Source of the DNA: Sporomusaceae bacterium
Lineage (GTDB): Bacteria > Bacillota > Negativicutes > UBA1444
NCBI GenBank assembly: GCA_018434355.1
Contig: JAHDPL010000010.1
Coordinates: forward strand, 1 to 64,000
Direction of reading: 5' to 3'
Length of the DNA: 64,000 bases
Numbering within the stretch: the stretch's first letter is position 1; each line of letters starts with the position of its first letter. Position numbers and translations under genes: made by a program. This document shows, piece after piece, positions 50,956-60,338 of the stretch. Below the pieces are notes generated by a model. That model made no database searches and was not told the DNA's origin. It saw only the letters and a program-made list of their open reading frames with translations.

Positions 50956-53058
50956 ATGCGTTCAACATTTGCCGGACTGAATACGATGGTGCGGGGAATT
51001 TATACCCATCAGATCGCCCTCGATACCGTCGGAAACAATATCACCAATATCAATACGGACGGTTATTCCCGGCAACGCACCAATATCGTGACGACCCCGT
51101 CGGAGTTCATCCTGGGCAGTCAGGGTTCGGTCGCGATCGGTACCGGCTGTGTCACCGAATCCATCGTCAGACTGCGTGATGAACTGATTGATTCGCAGAT
51201 CCGCAAAGGATCGACGCCGCTTGGCTATGCTGACACGATGCAGGACACGCTGGGGCGGATCGAAGATATTTTTACCGAGCCTTCCGACACCGGGCTGCAG
51301 ACGGCGCTGGACAATTTTTGGAGTGCATGGCAGCAGTTGGGGACGAATGCGGCCGATACCGGCGCACGTTCACTGGTGCGGCAACGCGGCATCGAGCTGG
51401 TCGATGCGATTGGTCGGGCAGCCGGTTTGTTAAAGGATATCCAGACCGATGCAAATATCGCACTAGGGACAAAAGTGAAAGACCTGAATCAGAAACTGAC
51501 GGAACTGGCGGCAGTGAACAAACAGCTGATTGCCAGCCCCACCGATCAGGTCAATGCGCTGAAAGACCGTCAGGATTTGTTGCTCGAGAAAATTTCTTAC
51601 ATGGTTCCGATCCAGACGACCAAAGAAGCCAGCGGCAGCGTGACGGTGACGATCGGCGGCATTACGGTCGTCAATCAGGATCGGGCCAATCTGCTGGATC
51701 CGAACGTCAGCGAAACGGGAGTTCTCAAAATGGCCGGCACCGGCATGGAAGTGAAACTAGGCAGTCAAGGCGGCGAGCTGCAGGGGCTGCTTGATTCGCG
51801 CGATTCCCTGGTTTGGGGCGCTCCGGCCTACCTGGAACAATTGGGAACGATGAGTCAGTTTTTGCTGAATGATTTCAATGCGTTGCATCGCAGTGGTTAT
51901 GGCTCGGATAATGGCACCAACGTGAATTTTTTTGGCGACAGCATTTTTGGCACAGGCAGTGCGGCAATCGGCACAACATTGCGCCTTGCATCCAGCTCCA
52001 GCGTCTTGGCTACCACGACGGTGCCGGCCAATACGACGCTGCAGATTGGTGACGGAAACGCCACGATGGATGTTAATTTGGCGCAAGGGTGGACGCTGAC
52101 GCAGGTGGCCGACGCAATCAATGCCCAGGCCGATTTTGACAATATCAATATTCGGGCTAAATATGACGCGGAAACGCAAGCGTTCCAGTTCTATTCCACT
52201 GGAGATAGCAAGACGCTGACCGCCACAGAACCGGCAACCAGCGTTTTTCTCAGCAATACGCTGAAACTGTCGAAACCTCCCGCCGATTACTGGCTAGGCC
52301 AACTTCAGGTCAATCCTGCTCTGATGGGCACGGAAGGTCTGGCGAAAATTGCGGCGAAAAGTTCGGCCGGCAATATCGGTGTGACACCGCAGGAAGTGAA
52401 ATCAAGCAGTATTTGGCAAGGGAATGCATCAGGCGGTGCGATGACGGCAACCGTCACCGGGACATATACCTTTGATCCGGCTTCGATGCCGATCCGGGTC
52501 CGTATCAGCGGTCTCACGACCAATCCGGACGGGACCAAGGTTCCCAGCGGACTAGAGTATTCGACCGATGGTCAGACCTGGACCGCAGCCGAACCCGGGG
52601 CGGAAGCATACAGCTATAAGTTCACCGTGCAGGGCGCGACCGTCAACATGAGCATCGCCGCAAATGCCAATAATAAGGTCAACGATATCTATGTTGTGAC
52701 GCTACCAAGCGGCAACACAGGAATTGCCGGCGGCGACTTGGCAACGGCGCTGGCCAATCTGCTGAAAGTAACCAAAAGCGAGAGCTTGGGCAATGTTTCG
52801 CTGGATGGATTCTATAACAACTTGATCGGCATGTTGGGGACGCAGAGTCAGAACGCGCAAAACCAGGCGACCAATCAACAGTCGTTGGTGGATCAGACGA
52901 AAAAGATGGGCGATGCGATTTCCGGCGTCAACCTGGATGAGGAACTGACAGCCATGATCAAGTACCAAAAGGGTTACAATGGCTGCGCCCGCATGTTGAC
53001 TGCGATGGATGAGATACTGGACAAACTGATCAATGGCACGGGCATCGTGGGACGATAG
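50956..53058 (+). CDS. flgK: Flagellar hook-associated protein 1, FlgK
   Basis: A 700-residue hook-filament junction protein. The N-terminal rod-like D0 segment reads STFAGLNTMVRGIYTHQIAL, then VGNNITNINTDGYSRQ. The C-terminus has GVNLDEELTAMIKYQKGYNG and MLTAMDEILDKLINGTGI. The length is somewhat above the 450-650 usual range, with a middle insert containing GLEYSTDGQTWTAAEP, a motif repeated in the adjacent FlgL. Ribosome site CGGAGG precedes ATG 50956. Confidence 0.94.
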   Translation: MRSTFAGLNTMVRGIYTHQIALDTVGNNITNINTDGYSRQRTNIVTTPSEFILGSQGSVAIGTGCVTESIVRLRDELIDSQIRKGSTPLGYADTMQDTLGRIEDIFTEPSDTGLQTALDNFWSAWQQLGTNAADTGARSLVRQRGIELVDAIGRAAGLLKDIQTDANIALGTKVKDLNQKLTELAAVNKQLIASPTDQVNALKDRQDLLLEKISYMVPIQTTKEASGSVTVTIGGITVVNQDRANLLDPNVSETGVLKMAGTGMEVKLGSQGGELQGLLDSRDSLVWGAPAYLEQLGTMSQFLLNDFNALHRSGYGSDNGTNVNFFGDSIFGTGSAAIGTTLRLASSSSVLATTTVPANTTLQIGDGNATMDVNLAQGWTLTQVADAINAQADFDNINIRAKYDAETQAFQFYSTGDSKTLTATEPATSVFLSNTLKLSKPPADYWLGQLQVNPALMGTEGLAKIAAKSSAGNIGVTPQEVKSSSIWQGNASGGAMTATVTGTYTFDPASMPIRVRISGLTTNPDGTKVPSGLEYSTDGQTWTAAEPGAEAYSYKFTVQGATVNMSIAANANNKVNDIYVVTLPSGNTGIAGGDLATALANLLKVTKSESLGNVSLDGFYNNLIGMLGTQSQNAQNQATNQQSLVDQTKKMGDAISGVNLDEELTAMIKYQKGYNGCARMLTAMDEILDKLINGTGIVGR

Positions 53059-53070
53059 GAGGGACTGGAC

Positions 53071-56000
53071 ATGGGGGTTAGCCGGATTACTGACAGCATG
53101 ATGAACTACGGGTTCCTGTCAGGCATGAATAAATCGTTGAATACGCAATACAGCCTGATGGAGCAGATGTCTGACGGCAAGCGGATCCACCGTCCTTCCG
53201 ACGACCCTGTCCGCGTGATTCGCAGTTTGCAATATCGCAGTGCGGTTATGCAGAACCAACAGTATGTCGATAATGTGAAATCGGCTCAATCCTGGATGGA
53301 GATGACGGATAAAGCCGTTGGCGACCTCAGCGAGCTGGTCAGTCAGGCAAAATCGCTAGTTGTGAGGGCGATTGAACCCAATAGCACAGTCGGTTATGCA
53401 GCTGCGGCCAAACAATTGGATGGAATCATCAATCAAGCGATTCAAGTGGCCAATACACAAATTGGCGACCGTTATATTTTTGCCGGACAGATGGATAAGA
53501 CTCAGCCGTTTCAACGTGTAATGTTGGAAGATCCGACCGGGCAAAGTAATTTGAAAGTTGATACGGTCGTGTATTATGGCGATGACAAAAAAATATCGAT
53601 GGTGACGCAGTCGGGATTGCCGAATGTGGCCCGCGACGGGATCAATCTGACCGGCATTGACGTGTTTGGCCGCGTTGGGTCGACGCCGACCCAGTATGGC
53701 CAGGCAACGACCGATGTGTTCAATATGCTGATCAGGGTTAAGGAAGAGCTGGAAAAAACGGCGGCCGTCACCAAAACCAATTCGCTCGGCGGCACGCTGG
53801 ACGTGGATGGCGGCTATACCGGACCAGCCGAGTACCAAGATTTTGCAGTGAAAATCGATGCGCTGAAAGTGAGGTTAAACACCTATGCGCAATCCAATAC
53901 CGGAGGAGGTTCGCTGGCTCTTTCCTGGACAAAAGCAAAGGCGACCATGCCTGCGTACGCTTCGCCCAATTCCCTGCAGATGCGGATTGACGCGCTGAAG
54001 GTTGCCGCGACGGTAACGGCGCCGTTGGGACATGTTACCGGCGCGTTGACGCTGGAATCGACGACAAATCAGTTGCCGGTGGCTGCCGCTGGTGAGCTGC
54101 AATTCCGGGTGGATGCCGTGCAAGTGGAATCCGGCGCTGTGCGGCAGAGCAATCCGCTGGCAGGGAACCTTAGTGTTGTTTATAATGGTTATAAAGGAAC
54201 GCCGCCAGCTAATTTGCTGCTAAAAACGACGGTCAGTCCGGCGGCTAACGTATTGCAAACCAATGCAACCGGGGGCGCGTTGACAGTCACGGGAATTGCA
54301 GGCTCGGCTGATGCGGCGACGCGAGTTCGGATCGACGCGGTGGTTGCCGGCGAAGTGACTGCCGCCAGCTATTTTGATACCTTGAGTAACAGTTGGCAAA
54401 CGGCGACGGTTACGGCAGGCCCTCCTTCCGCGTTGACTCTGGGGACAACGGGGATTACGGCGACGATCGAAGCGGCAGCAGGCAATGCGGCTGGTGACCA
54501 GTATACGCTAAATGCCACCAAGCGGGTTACCGGCGTGGAATATTCAACGAATGGAACCTGGCCTGGAGTGGCGGCAACCGGCACGTTTGTTGCGCAAAGC
54601 AATGCGGCTGGCGGAACGGCTACTGTTTCTCCTCAACAGTCTATTCCATACAAAGTCGAAATCATTGCAGTCGATGGCGCGGGGCAAGTTACAGATGCCA
54701 GAGTATCGACCGACGGTGGATTGACATGGGGTGCTACCCAGAGCGGATTGACTGGAAGCGTGACACTGGCGAACGGGGCTGTCATGACGATCGCCACTGA
54801 TCTGGACAATGCCGCCGGTAATACTTATGAGTATAAAGTGCCGCCGACGTTTACATTGAATAATGCCGGCAATGATATCGGCATGCAGATTTCTATCGCT
54901 GATTCTACAGAAAACGGTTCGGGGACAGACAACATTTATACGATTCCACTTACAACTACAGGGAAAGCGATGCAGGCCAGTTATTCGACAGATAATGGAG
55001 CGACATGGACTGCTGCGACGACCGACAAAGAAGTCAATCCGTTCCGGTTTAACCTGTCAGGAATTTTTTCCGGTTTTTCGATCCAATTGGGGACTGTTGC
55101 GACGAATCTTGTTGGCGATATTCATCATATCAAACCAACGGTCACCGCTCCGACCGATCATGTTACCGGTGCACTGAGCATCTCGGCGGCGGCCGATACG
55201 GTGATTGCAGCATCTGAGCTGCAATTTCGCGTCGATACGGTGGCGCCGGGAACCGGGCAGGTACTCACAGCCAGTTATTCGACAGATAATGGCGCCACTT
55301 GGGTGGCGGCAACGCCGGATGATCCGCTAAACCCTTTGAATTTCAGCCTGATGCCGGGGGTCACGGCCCAGCTTGGCGCCGTGGCGACCAATGCGACCGG
55401 CGATGTCCATTCGATACGCATGACCGACGGCGCTGTCGCTAGAGCCAGCTATTCGACAGATGGTTGGTTTACCGAAGCAGAAGCCACCGCCGACAGCGCT
55501 GCTCCTGCCGGTTCGTTCATTCTCGGCGACAGCGGATTCAACGCCGCCATCGCCAAAAACTCGACCAATAACGGCGGAGATTTCTACACATTGTCTGACC
55601 TCTCGATTGATGCCGCTACTGAAGCGGCGGCGCTCAGCTACTCGCTCGATCATGGCAATACCTGGGTCAAGGCGACTGCTCCGACAGTGACCAAGTCTAC
55701 GGCGGATAGCGGTGAACTGACTCTTAGCGGCAAATATACCGGGTTGCCGGCGTTTCAGGACGTCAAAGCGACCGTGCAAGCGTGGAAGGTGAATACGACT
55801 GCGATTACCCAGTCGCCGCCTGCGCCTGCCGGCGGGACGATGAAACTGGCCTATGCGGGAGCGGGTCCTCTGCCGGCAATCGATCCGCAGGTTCGGATCG
55901 ATGCGGTCGATTCAGCCGGCCATGTTACGGCGCTTAGTTCCTCGGATGACGGTGGACTGACCTGGACCAGCGCTACGGCGCAGAGCAGTCAGGGACCGGT

Positions 56001-56727
56001 CGTGTTCAGTCTGGGCGGCGGTCTGACCAACTATTCGGTCACGATAGCCGACAATGCGAACAATGCGGTCAATACCGAATATACCGCTACTGGCGCAGCA
56101 CTTGTTACCGGAGATCCGGCTCTCATAAGTTTCACGACTGAACCGGCGCCGGATGTGAACGGGACAATCACTCCTTCGGCCAGTATCTGGTCTATGAAGG
56201 GCGCTACCCCGAATGTCGTCGATTTTGCCTTGGCAGACGGCGTGACGGCGGATATCGAAGCAAGCGCGGCAACCGTGCTGGGGACATCCAACTACTCTTT
56301 TCGAATTCCACCGCGGTTTGCTCTCGCTTACGGCGTGGAAGTCAGCATCGATCCCAATGCCAACAACTTGGTGAAAGACGCTCATACTTTCCACATGGCC
56401 CGTGATACAGAGCACACAAGCGCAAGCGATAGCGCAGGGCCAGATCTGGACTGGCTGTCCGATAAAGGACTGTCCGATTTGGACAAGGTTCATGACCAAA
56501 TTTTAACTGCGCTGGTCGATGTTGGAAGCAAGGCGTCCATGTACGAAATGACCGGTAACATGCTGGAGTCCAGTTACAACAATCTGACTTCGGTGCTGGC
56601 AACCAATGAGGATGTCGACATGGCCAAGGCGATCATCGATATGAAGACGGCGGAAAACACCTACAAAGCCGCTTTGTCCTTCGGGGCCAGGATTATGCCG
56701 ACGTCACTGGTAGATTTTCTGAGATAA
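53071..56727 (+). CDS. flgL: Giant flagellar hook-associated protein 3, FlgL (1218 residues)
   Basis: The N-terminal ~230 residues (MNYGFLSGMNKSLNTQYSLM, RIHRPSDDPVRVIRSLQYRS, IGDRYIFAGQMDKTQPF) and C-terminal ~105 residues (GSKASMYEMTGNMLESSYNN, EDVDMAKAIIDMKTAENTYK) are standard FlgL. Between them lie about 870 extra residues of beta-rich, Thr/Ala/Asp-rich sequence. It repeats blocks such as HVTGALTLES / HVTGALSISA, GELQFRVDAV / SELQFRVDTV and ASYSTDNGATW. Normal FlgL has about 300 residues. The insert should form large domains projecting from the hook-filament junction. I saw no cysteine in it. Confidence 0.93.
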   Translation: MGVSRITDSMMNYGFLSGMNKSLNTQYSLMEQMSDGKRIHRPSDDPVRVIRSLQYRSAVMQNQQYVDNVKSAQSWMEMTDKAVGDLSELVSQAKSLVVRAIEPNSTVGYAAAAKQLDGIINQAIQVANTQIGDRYIFAGQMDKTQPFQRVMLEDPTGQSNLKVDTVVYYGDDKKISMVTQSGLPNVARDGINLTGIDVFGRVGSTPTQYGQATTDVFNMLIRVKEELEKTAAVTKTNSLGGTLDVDGGYTGPAEYQDFAVKIDALKVRLNTYAQSNTGGGSLALSWTKAKATMPAYASPNSLQMRIDALKVAATVTAPLGHVTGALTLESTTNQLPVAAAGELQFRVDAVQVESGAVRQSNPLAGNLSVVYNGYKGTPPANLLLKTTVSPAANVLQTNATGGALTVTGIAGSADAATRVRIDAVVAGEVTAASYFDTLSNSWQTATVTAGPPSALTLGTTGITATIEAAAGNAAGDQYTLNATKRVTGVEYSTNGTWPGVAATGTFVAQSNAAGGTATVSPQQSIPYKVEIIAVDGAGQVTDARVSTDGGLTWGATQSGLTGSVTLANGAVMTIATDLDNAAGNTYEYKVPPTFTLNNAGNDIGMQISIADSTENGSGTDNIYTIPLTTTGKAMQASYSTDNGATWTAATTDKEVNPFRFNLSGIFSGFSIQLGTVATNLVGDIHHIKPTVTAPTDHVTGALSISAAADTVIAASELQFRVDTVAPGTGQVLTASYSTDNGATWVAATPDDPLNPLNFSLMPGVTAQLGAVATNATGDVHSIRMTDGAVARASYSTDGWFTEAEATADSAAPAGSFILGDSGFNAAIAKNSTNNGGDFYTLSDLSIDAATEAAALSYSLDHGNTWVKATAPTVTKSTADSGELTLSGKYTGLPAFQDVKATVQAWKVNTTAITQSPPAPAGGTMKLAYAGAGPLPAIDPQVRIDAVDSAGHVTALSSSDDGGLTWTSATAQSSQGPVVFSLGGGLTNYSVTIADNANNAVNTEYTATGAALVTGDPALISFTTEPAPDVNGTITPSASIWSMKGATPNVVDFALADGVTADIEASAATVLGTSNYSFRIPPRFALAYGVEVSIDPNANNLVKDAHTFHMARDTEHTSASDSAGPDLDWLSDKGLSDLDKVHDQILTALVDVGSKASMYEMTGNMLESSYNNLTSVLATNEDVDMAKAIIDMKTAENTYKAALSFGARIMPTSLVDFLR

Positions 56728-56728
56728 G

Positions 56729-56850
56729 CAGGTTGTTGATAAAGGCCCATCTGCTTTGTCACAACTGTGTTTGCTTGCTTGCGTACAGATTGTACGCGGC
56801 GCTTCGCAAGCCTCGCTGTTCCTCGCACATGGACCTTTCTGAACAACCTG
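56729..56850. repeat. 122-bp imperfect palindromic intergenic element
   Basis: CAGGTTGTT (56729-56737) is mirrored by AACAACCTG (56842-56850), and AAAGGCCCA by TGGACCTTT with one mismatch. Inside is a GCGTACA/TGTACGC hairpin. It fills the flgL-DUF6470 gap. Only one copy is in this window; its form suggests a dispersed repeat elsewhere in the genome. Confidence 0.6.
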
Positions 56851-56884
56851 TACATTTATAAGTCTTGATCATGGAGGAGTCGAC

Positions 56885-57265
56885 GTGAAGGGAATCCCGT
56901 CGCTGCAAATCCAGACGATACCCGGCCGGATGCAGTTGTCGAAACTCAAGGGCGAGTTGGCAATTGATCAATATTCCAGCCGCGCTTCCTACAACATGAA
57001 AACTGCCATGGACAATACCCGCGACGATGCCGAGCGCGGCCACCAAACTGCGCTGACGACGATCGGTCGGATCGCAGCCGATGGAGATGCTGTCGCAAAC
57101 CGGCAGTCGACTGTGGCGGCGCTGGCTGTATCGGCAGCCGAGCCGCTACCGGTGACGGTAGACCTCGTCAGCATAGCCCGGCCGGACATCAGATACAACA
57201 TAAACCGTCAACCCGGCGATTACCAACCGGCCCAGGTGCAGATCTCGGTGGATATCAAAGCCTAA
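56885..57265 (+). CDS. DUF6470-family flagellar-locus protein
   Basis: Started at GTG 56885 behind GGAGGAG; 126 residues. It begins IPSLQIQTIPGRMQLSKLKG, typical of the small protein that sits between flgL and fliW in Firmicutes, and ends in a beta-rich RPDIRYNINRQPGDYQPAQV. It seems shorter than most homologues (around 180). Function unknown; probably linked to late flagellar assembly. Confidence 0.7.
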   Translation: MKGIPSLQIQTIPGRMQLSKLKGELAIDQYSSRASYNMKTAMDNTRDDAERGHQTALTTIGRIAADGDAVANRQSTVAALAVSAAEPLPVTVDLVSIARPDIRYNINRQPGDYQPAQVQISVDIKA

Positions 57266-57322
57266 CCATCAAAGAATTTACTTCCACGATAAAGATTCTC
57301 GCAGAAAATCTTAGAAAAACAT

Positions 57323-57350
57323 TTAAGTCGCAACTCGTTATTGACGATAT
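57323..57350 (+). promoter_or_regulatory. Candidate sigma-28 promoter
   Basis: TTAA (57323-57326), 16-base spacer, GACGATAT (57343-57350). It lies in the 207-base gap before the TPR-glycosyltransferase and could drive it with fliW, csrA and flagellin. Confidence 0.45.
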
Positions 57351-57472
57351 AAAAGGCAAGACAGGGAAGGCCTTTAGTTCCAAGGATGGAGCGAATACCC
57401 CAATGTATTCCGCTTGTCATTCAAGGGATTGAAGGCTATTTTTTGCGCCCAAAAACAAGGATGAGGTTGGCA

Positions 57473-59065
57473 ATGAACAGAAGGATGGAACCGCAAACAC
57501 GAACCAGCTTGCTGTATCAGCAGGCCAGGCGTCATCACCAGCTGGGAGAATTCGGCGAGGCGGTCGGCTTGTATGCACAGGTTTTGACGGCCCGGCCGCG
57601 TCACACTCCCACACTTCTGTATCTGGGCGAGATTGCCTGGCAGACTGGCAACCTGGATCAGGCCATTGTATTGCTGACGCGTGCTTTGGCAATCGATCCC
57701 CAGTATACTGCTGCACATGACTTGCTGTGGCAGGTATACAAGGCGCAGGGGGATTTTGCGGCTGCGGAACGAGTGCTGCGGCGTTTGATCGAAATTCGCA
57801 GTTATGACGGGTACAATTACTATCACTTGGCGTTGTTGCAACAGGAGCTGGGCAACCGGCTCGAAGCCCGCCAATTGTTTGAGCAGGCAATCCGTTATAA
57901 ACCGGATGATGGACGAATTATTGCCGCTTTCGGCGACTTGTTGCATGCGATGGGACATATTGCAGATGCAGCAGCAAAATATCGACAAGCTTTGATGCAT
58001 GATCCGCGCAATGCAGATTACCATTTTCAGTTTGGCTATCTGCTCACATGGTGCGGGCAAACTCAGGAAGGACTTGCCCACATTGATCGGGCCGTTCTGC
58101 TGGATCCAGCCAATACCGTGCTGAGACAGCGGCGCGCAAAGGCGTTGCTAAAGGCAGGGATGCTACGGGAAGGTTTTATGGCAGCGCAGCGCAGCGAGGT
58201 TCACTGGAACGGCGAAGCGATTAGCGGCAGACTGTTGGTTTATGGCGCATCGGATATCGCGGACATACTGCAATTTGCCAGATATTTGCCACAGATCAAA
58301 GCCCGTTGCGGCAGATTGATTCTTGCGCTGCCCAGGTCGTTGATGAAGTTGTTCAGCAACCTGCATTGCGTTGACGAAATCATAGAAGCGACAGAGACCG
58401 GGTTGCGCGAGGCGCAGGCGGAACAGACGGTATCGTTTGCTGCTTTGCCTTTCGTAATGGGAACGACGCTCGAATCGATCCCGTCGCACACCCCTTACCT
58501 TTTTGCCGACCCTTTTTTGACTCACTCCTGGGTAAAGCGGCTGAACTGGAAATCCTTCAAGATTGGACTTGTTTGGTCGCAGACAGAGGACCAGCAACCA
58601 GCGATTTCAGCAAGCGACCTGGAACGATTAGTGAGTTTGCCGGGGATTTCCTGGTATAGCCTGCAAGCGGAAAAGCAAATCGGTGAAGAAACTGCCCGCT
58701 ATACACTTCCAATCACTGATTGCACGGCCAGCCTGCGCGATTATGCCGATCAGGCTGCGCTGGCCGCCAACATGGATCTGATTATAGCGATTGACTCGCC
58801 AGCGGCTCATTTGGCTGCCGCGATTGGTCGACCCGTCTGGGCGCTGCTGCCGTTCGATGCGAACTGGCGTTGGCTGCACCAGCGTGAAGATAGCCCCTGG
58901 TATCCGACGATGCGGTTGTTTCGTCAAAACCAGCCCGGCGATTGGGATGAAGTACTCCGAAGGGTTGCCGAGGCGCTCGGCCCCCAATCCCGACCGTTCC
59001 GGCAATTCCAGCCTCTGCAAGGGAAACCGCGCGAATTCTTTGCAGAAACGGCTGTCACATATTAA
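57473..59065 (+). CDS. TPR protein with GT9-like glycosyltransferase domain
   Basis: I start at ATG 57473 (GATGAGG upstream); ATG 57386 has a poorer site. The 530-residue product has about six tetratricopeptide repeats (residues ~10-240, including GEFGEAVGLYAQVLTARPRH and GNLDQAIVLLTRALAIDPQY). A C-terminal GT-B domain follows, with IAIDSPAAHLAAAIGRPVWA and DWDEVLRRVAEAL. Similar proteins are found with flagellin genes and are proposed flagellin O-glycosyltransferases. It lies inside the flagellar operon, three genes before flagellin. The sugar donor is unknown. Confidence 0.8.
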   Translation: MNRRMEPQTRTSLLYQQARRHHQLGEFGEAVGLYAQVLTARPRHTPTLLYLGEIAWQTGNLDQAIVLLTRALAIDPQYTAAHDLLWQVYKAQGDFAAAERVLRRLIEIRSYDGYNYYHLALLQQELGNRLEARQLFEQAIRYKPDDGRIIAAFGDLLHAMGHIADAAAKYRQALMHDPRNADYHFQFGYLLTWCGQTQEGLAHIDRAVLLDPANTVLRQRRAKALLKAGMLREGFMAAQRSEVHWNGEAISGRLLVYGASDIADILQFARYLPQIKARCGRLILALPRSLMKLFSNLHCVDEIIEATETGLREAQAEQTVSFAALPFVMGTTLESIPSHTPYLFADPFLTHSWVKRLNWKSFKIGLVWSQTEDQQPAISASDLERLVSLPGISWYSLQAEKQIGEETARYTLPITDCTASLRDYADQAALAANMDLIIAIDSPAAHLAAAIGRPVWALLPFDANWRWLHQREDSPWYPTMRLFRQNQPGDWDEVLRRVAEALGPQSRPFRQFQPLQGKPREFFAETAVTY

Positions 59066-59122
59066 CTTGCAAAAAATATCAAAAGGATTGACTTGATAGA
59101 GTCAAGTGAGGAGGGACCCTCG

Positions 59123-59638
59123 ATGAGAATTCAGACCACCCGGTTTGGCGAACTGAACGTACCTGCGGAGTGTATCATCCGCTTCGTATCCAGCCTCGCC
59201 GGATTTCCCCGCCACAAACGTTTTGCCTTGTTTCCCTACGAAGAAAACAGCCCATTCTACATCCTGCAATCGGTTAGCAATGCGGAGCTGACATTTTTAC
59301 TGGTCGATCCGTACCGCTTTTTTAATGGCTATGTTTTCGAGGTGGAAGATGATCTGGCTGAGACTCTGGGTTTTTCGGACGAAAATCCTCCGGCGGTCTA
59401 TACGCTGACCACCCTTCATGACAAATTGGAGGATGCGACGGTGAATCTGCTGGGACCGGTTCTGGTGAATTGGGCCAATCGAACTGCGGTACAGATGACG
59501 TTGCAAAATTCTTCGTATGCAGTCAGGCAACCGCTATTCCCGGAGGGGTTTAGCCTGGAGCGGAAGCGGGACGAGATCCGGGCGAAACAAAACGTCAAGC
59601 CCGTAAACTATGAGCTGCGGCAGGAGGCGATTGGATGA
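59123..59638 (+). CDS. fliW: Flagellar assembly factor FliW, copy 1
   Basis: Started at ATG 59123 (GAGGAGGG upstream); 171 residues. FliW motifs: RFGELNVPAECIIRFVSSLA, GFPRHKRFALFPYEE, FLLVDPYRFFNGYVFEVEDD and VNLLGPVLVNWANRTAVQM. FliW binds either flagellin or CsrA; when flagellin is exported, freed FliW relieves CsrA repression of the flagellin mRNA. This copy has a longer, basic C-terminal tail than copy 2. The stop overlaps the start of copy 2. Confidence 0.9.
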   Translation: MRIQTTRFGELNVPAECIIRFVSSLAGFPRHKRFALFPYEENSPFYILQSVSNAELTFLLVDPYRFFNGYVFEVEDDLAETLGFSDENPPAVYTLTTLHDKLEDATVNLLGPVLVNWANRTAVQMTLQNSSYAVRQPLFPEGFSLERKRDEIRAKQNVKPVNYELRQEAIG

Positions 59639-60105
59639 ACATAAAGACAACCCGCTTCGGTGAAATCGAAGTGCCGGAAGAATGCATCATCCGTTTCGTC
59701 GATGGTTTGCCCGGTTTTGCCGATGAGACCAAATTCGCCCTGTTTCCTTACGAACCGGAAAGTGCATTTTCGATTATGCAATCGATCCAGAACCCGGATC
59801 TGACATTTCTACTGGCGGACCCTTATCGGTTCTTCAACGACTATATGTTTGAACTGGATGACCGAATGGCTAGCGAGTGGGGTTTTTCCAACGACAATCC
59901 GCCCCATGTTTACACGGTGGCGACAATGCGGGACACGCTGGAGCAGATGACCGTCAACCTGTTGGCGCCGATCGTGATCAATTGGGAAAAACGCATCGGA
60001 GCGCAACTGATCATCGAGAACAAGCATTACTCCGTACAGCAGTTGCTGTTTCCTGAAGGGATCAAGATGAAACCCGCCCCCAAACAAACTGAGCAGGGGG
60101 GCTGA
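59635..60105 (+). CDS. fliW: Flagellar assembly factor FliW, copy 2
   Basis: The 156-residue paralogue is adjacent and overlaps copy 1 by four bases. It reads RFGEIEVPEECIIRFVDGLP, GFADETKFALFPYEPE, FLLADPYRFFNDYMFELDD and VNLLAPIVINWEKRIGAQL. It is closer to the canonical FliW than copy 1, in length and in the GLPGF segment. csrA follows after four bases, so copy 2 may be the main CsrA antagonist while copy 1 could have another client. Confidence 0.92.
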   Translation: MNIKTTRFGEIEVPEECIIRFVDGLPGFADETKFALFPYEPESAFSIMQSIQNPDLTFLLADPYRFFNDYMFELDDRMASEWGFSNDNPPHVYTVATMRDTLEQMTVNLLAPIVINWEKRIGAQLIIENKHYSVQQLLFPEGIKMKPAPKQTEQGG

Positions 60106-60109
60106 GGAT

Positions 60110-60334
60110 ATGCTGGTATTGACGCGAAAACCCGGAGAAAAAATCTTTATTGGCGACAATGTTTCCCTGACTGTGGTCGAAGTCAAGGGAGACAGCGTAC
60201 GGATCGCGGTGGACGCACCGCGTGACGTGAAAATATATCGCGGTGAAATTTATGAAGCCATTATCGCGGAAAACAAAGCGGCAGCCATCGCCGGTGACAT
60301 GAAACAACTGGATGGCCTAAAAAAACTCAAATAA
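60110..60334 (+). CDS. csrA: Carbon storage regulator CsrA
   Basis: A 74-residue RNA-binding protein (MLVLTRKPGEKIFIGDNVSL, VEVKGDSVRIAVDAPRDV, YRGEIYEAI). It binds GGA motifs in mRNA leaders and blocks translation. In Firmicutes its main target is the flagellin message. It starts four bases after fliW copy 2; flagellin follows after 39 bases containing two GGA sites. Confidence 0.95.
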   Translation: MLVLTRKPGEKIFIGDNVSLTVVEVKGDSVRIAVDAPRDVKIYRGEIYEAIIAENKAAAIAGDMKQLDGLKKLK

Positions 60335-60338
60335 TCCG

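Noticed and set aside
55085-55100. CCAATTGGGGACTGT inside flgL, matching the REP-like core
   Set aside because: It codes IQLGTV in frame, and the neighbouring internal repeat has QLGAVATN at the same place. There is no mirrored half, so it is chance within a coding repeat.
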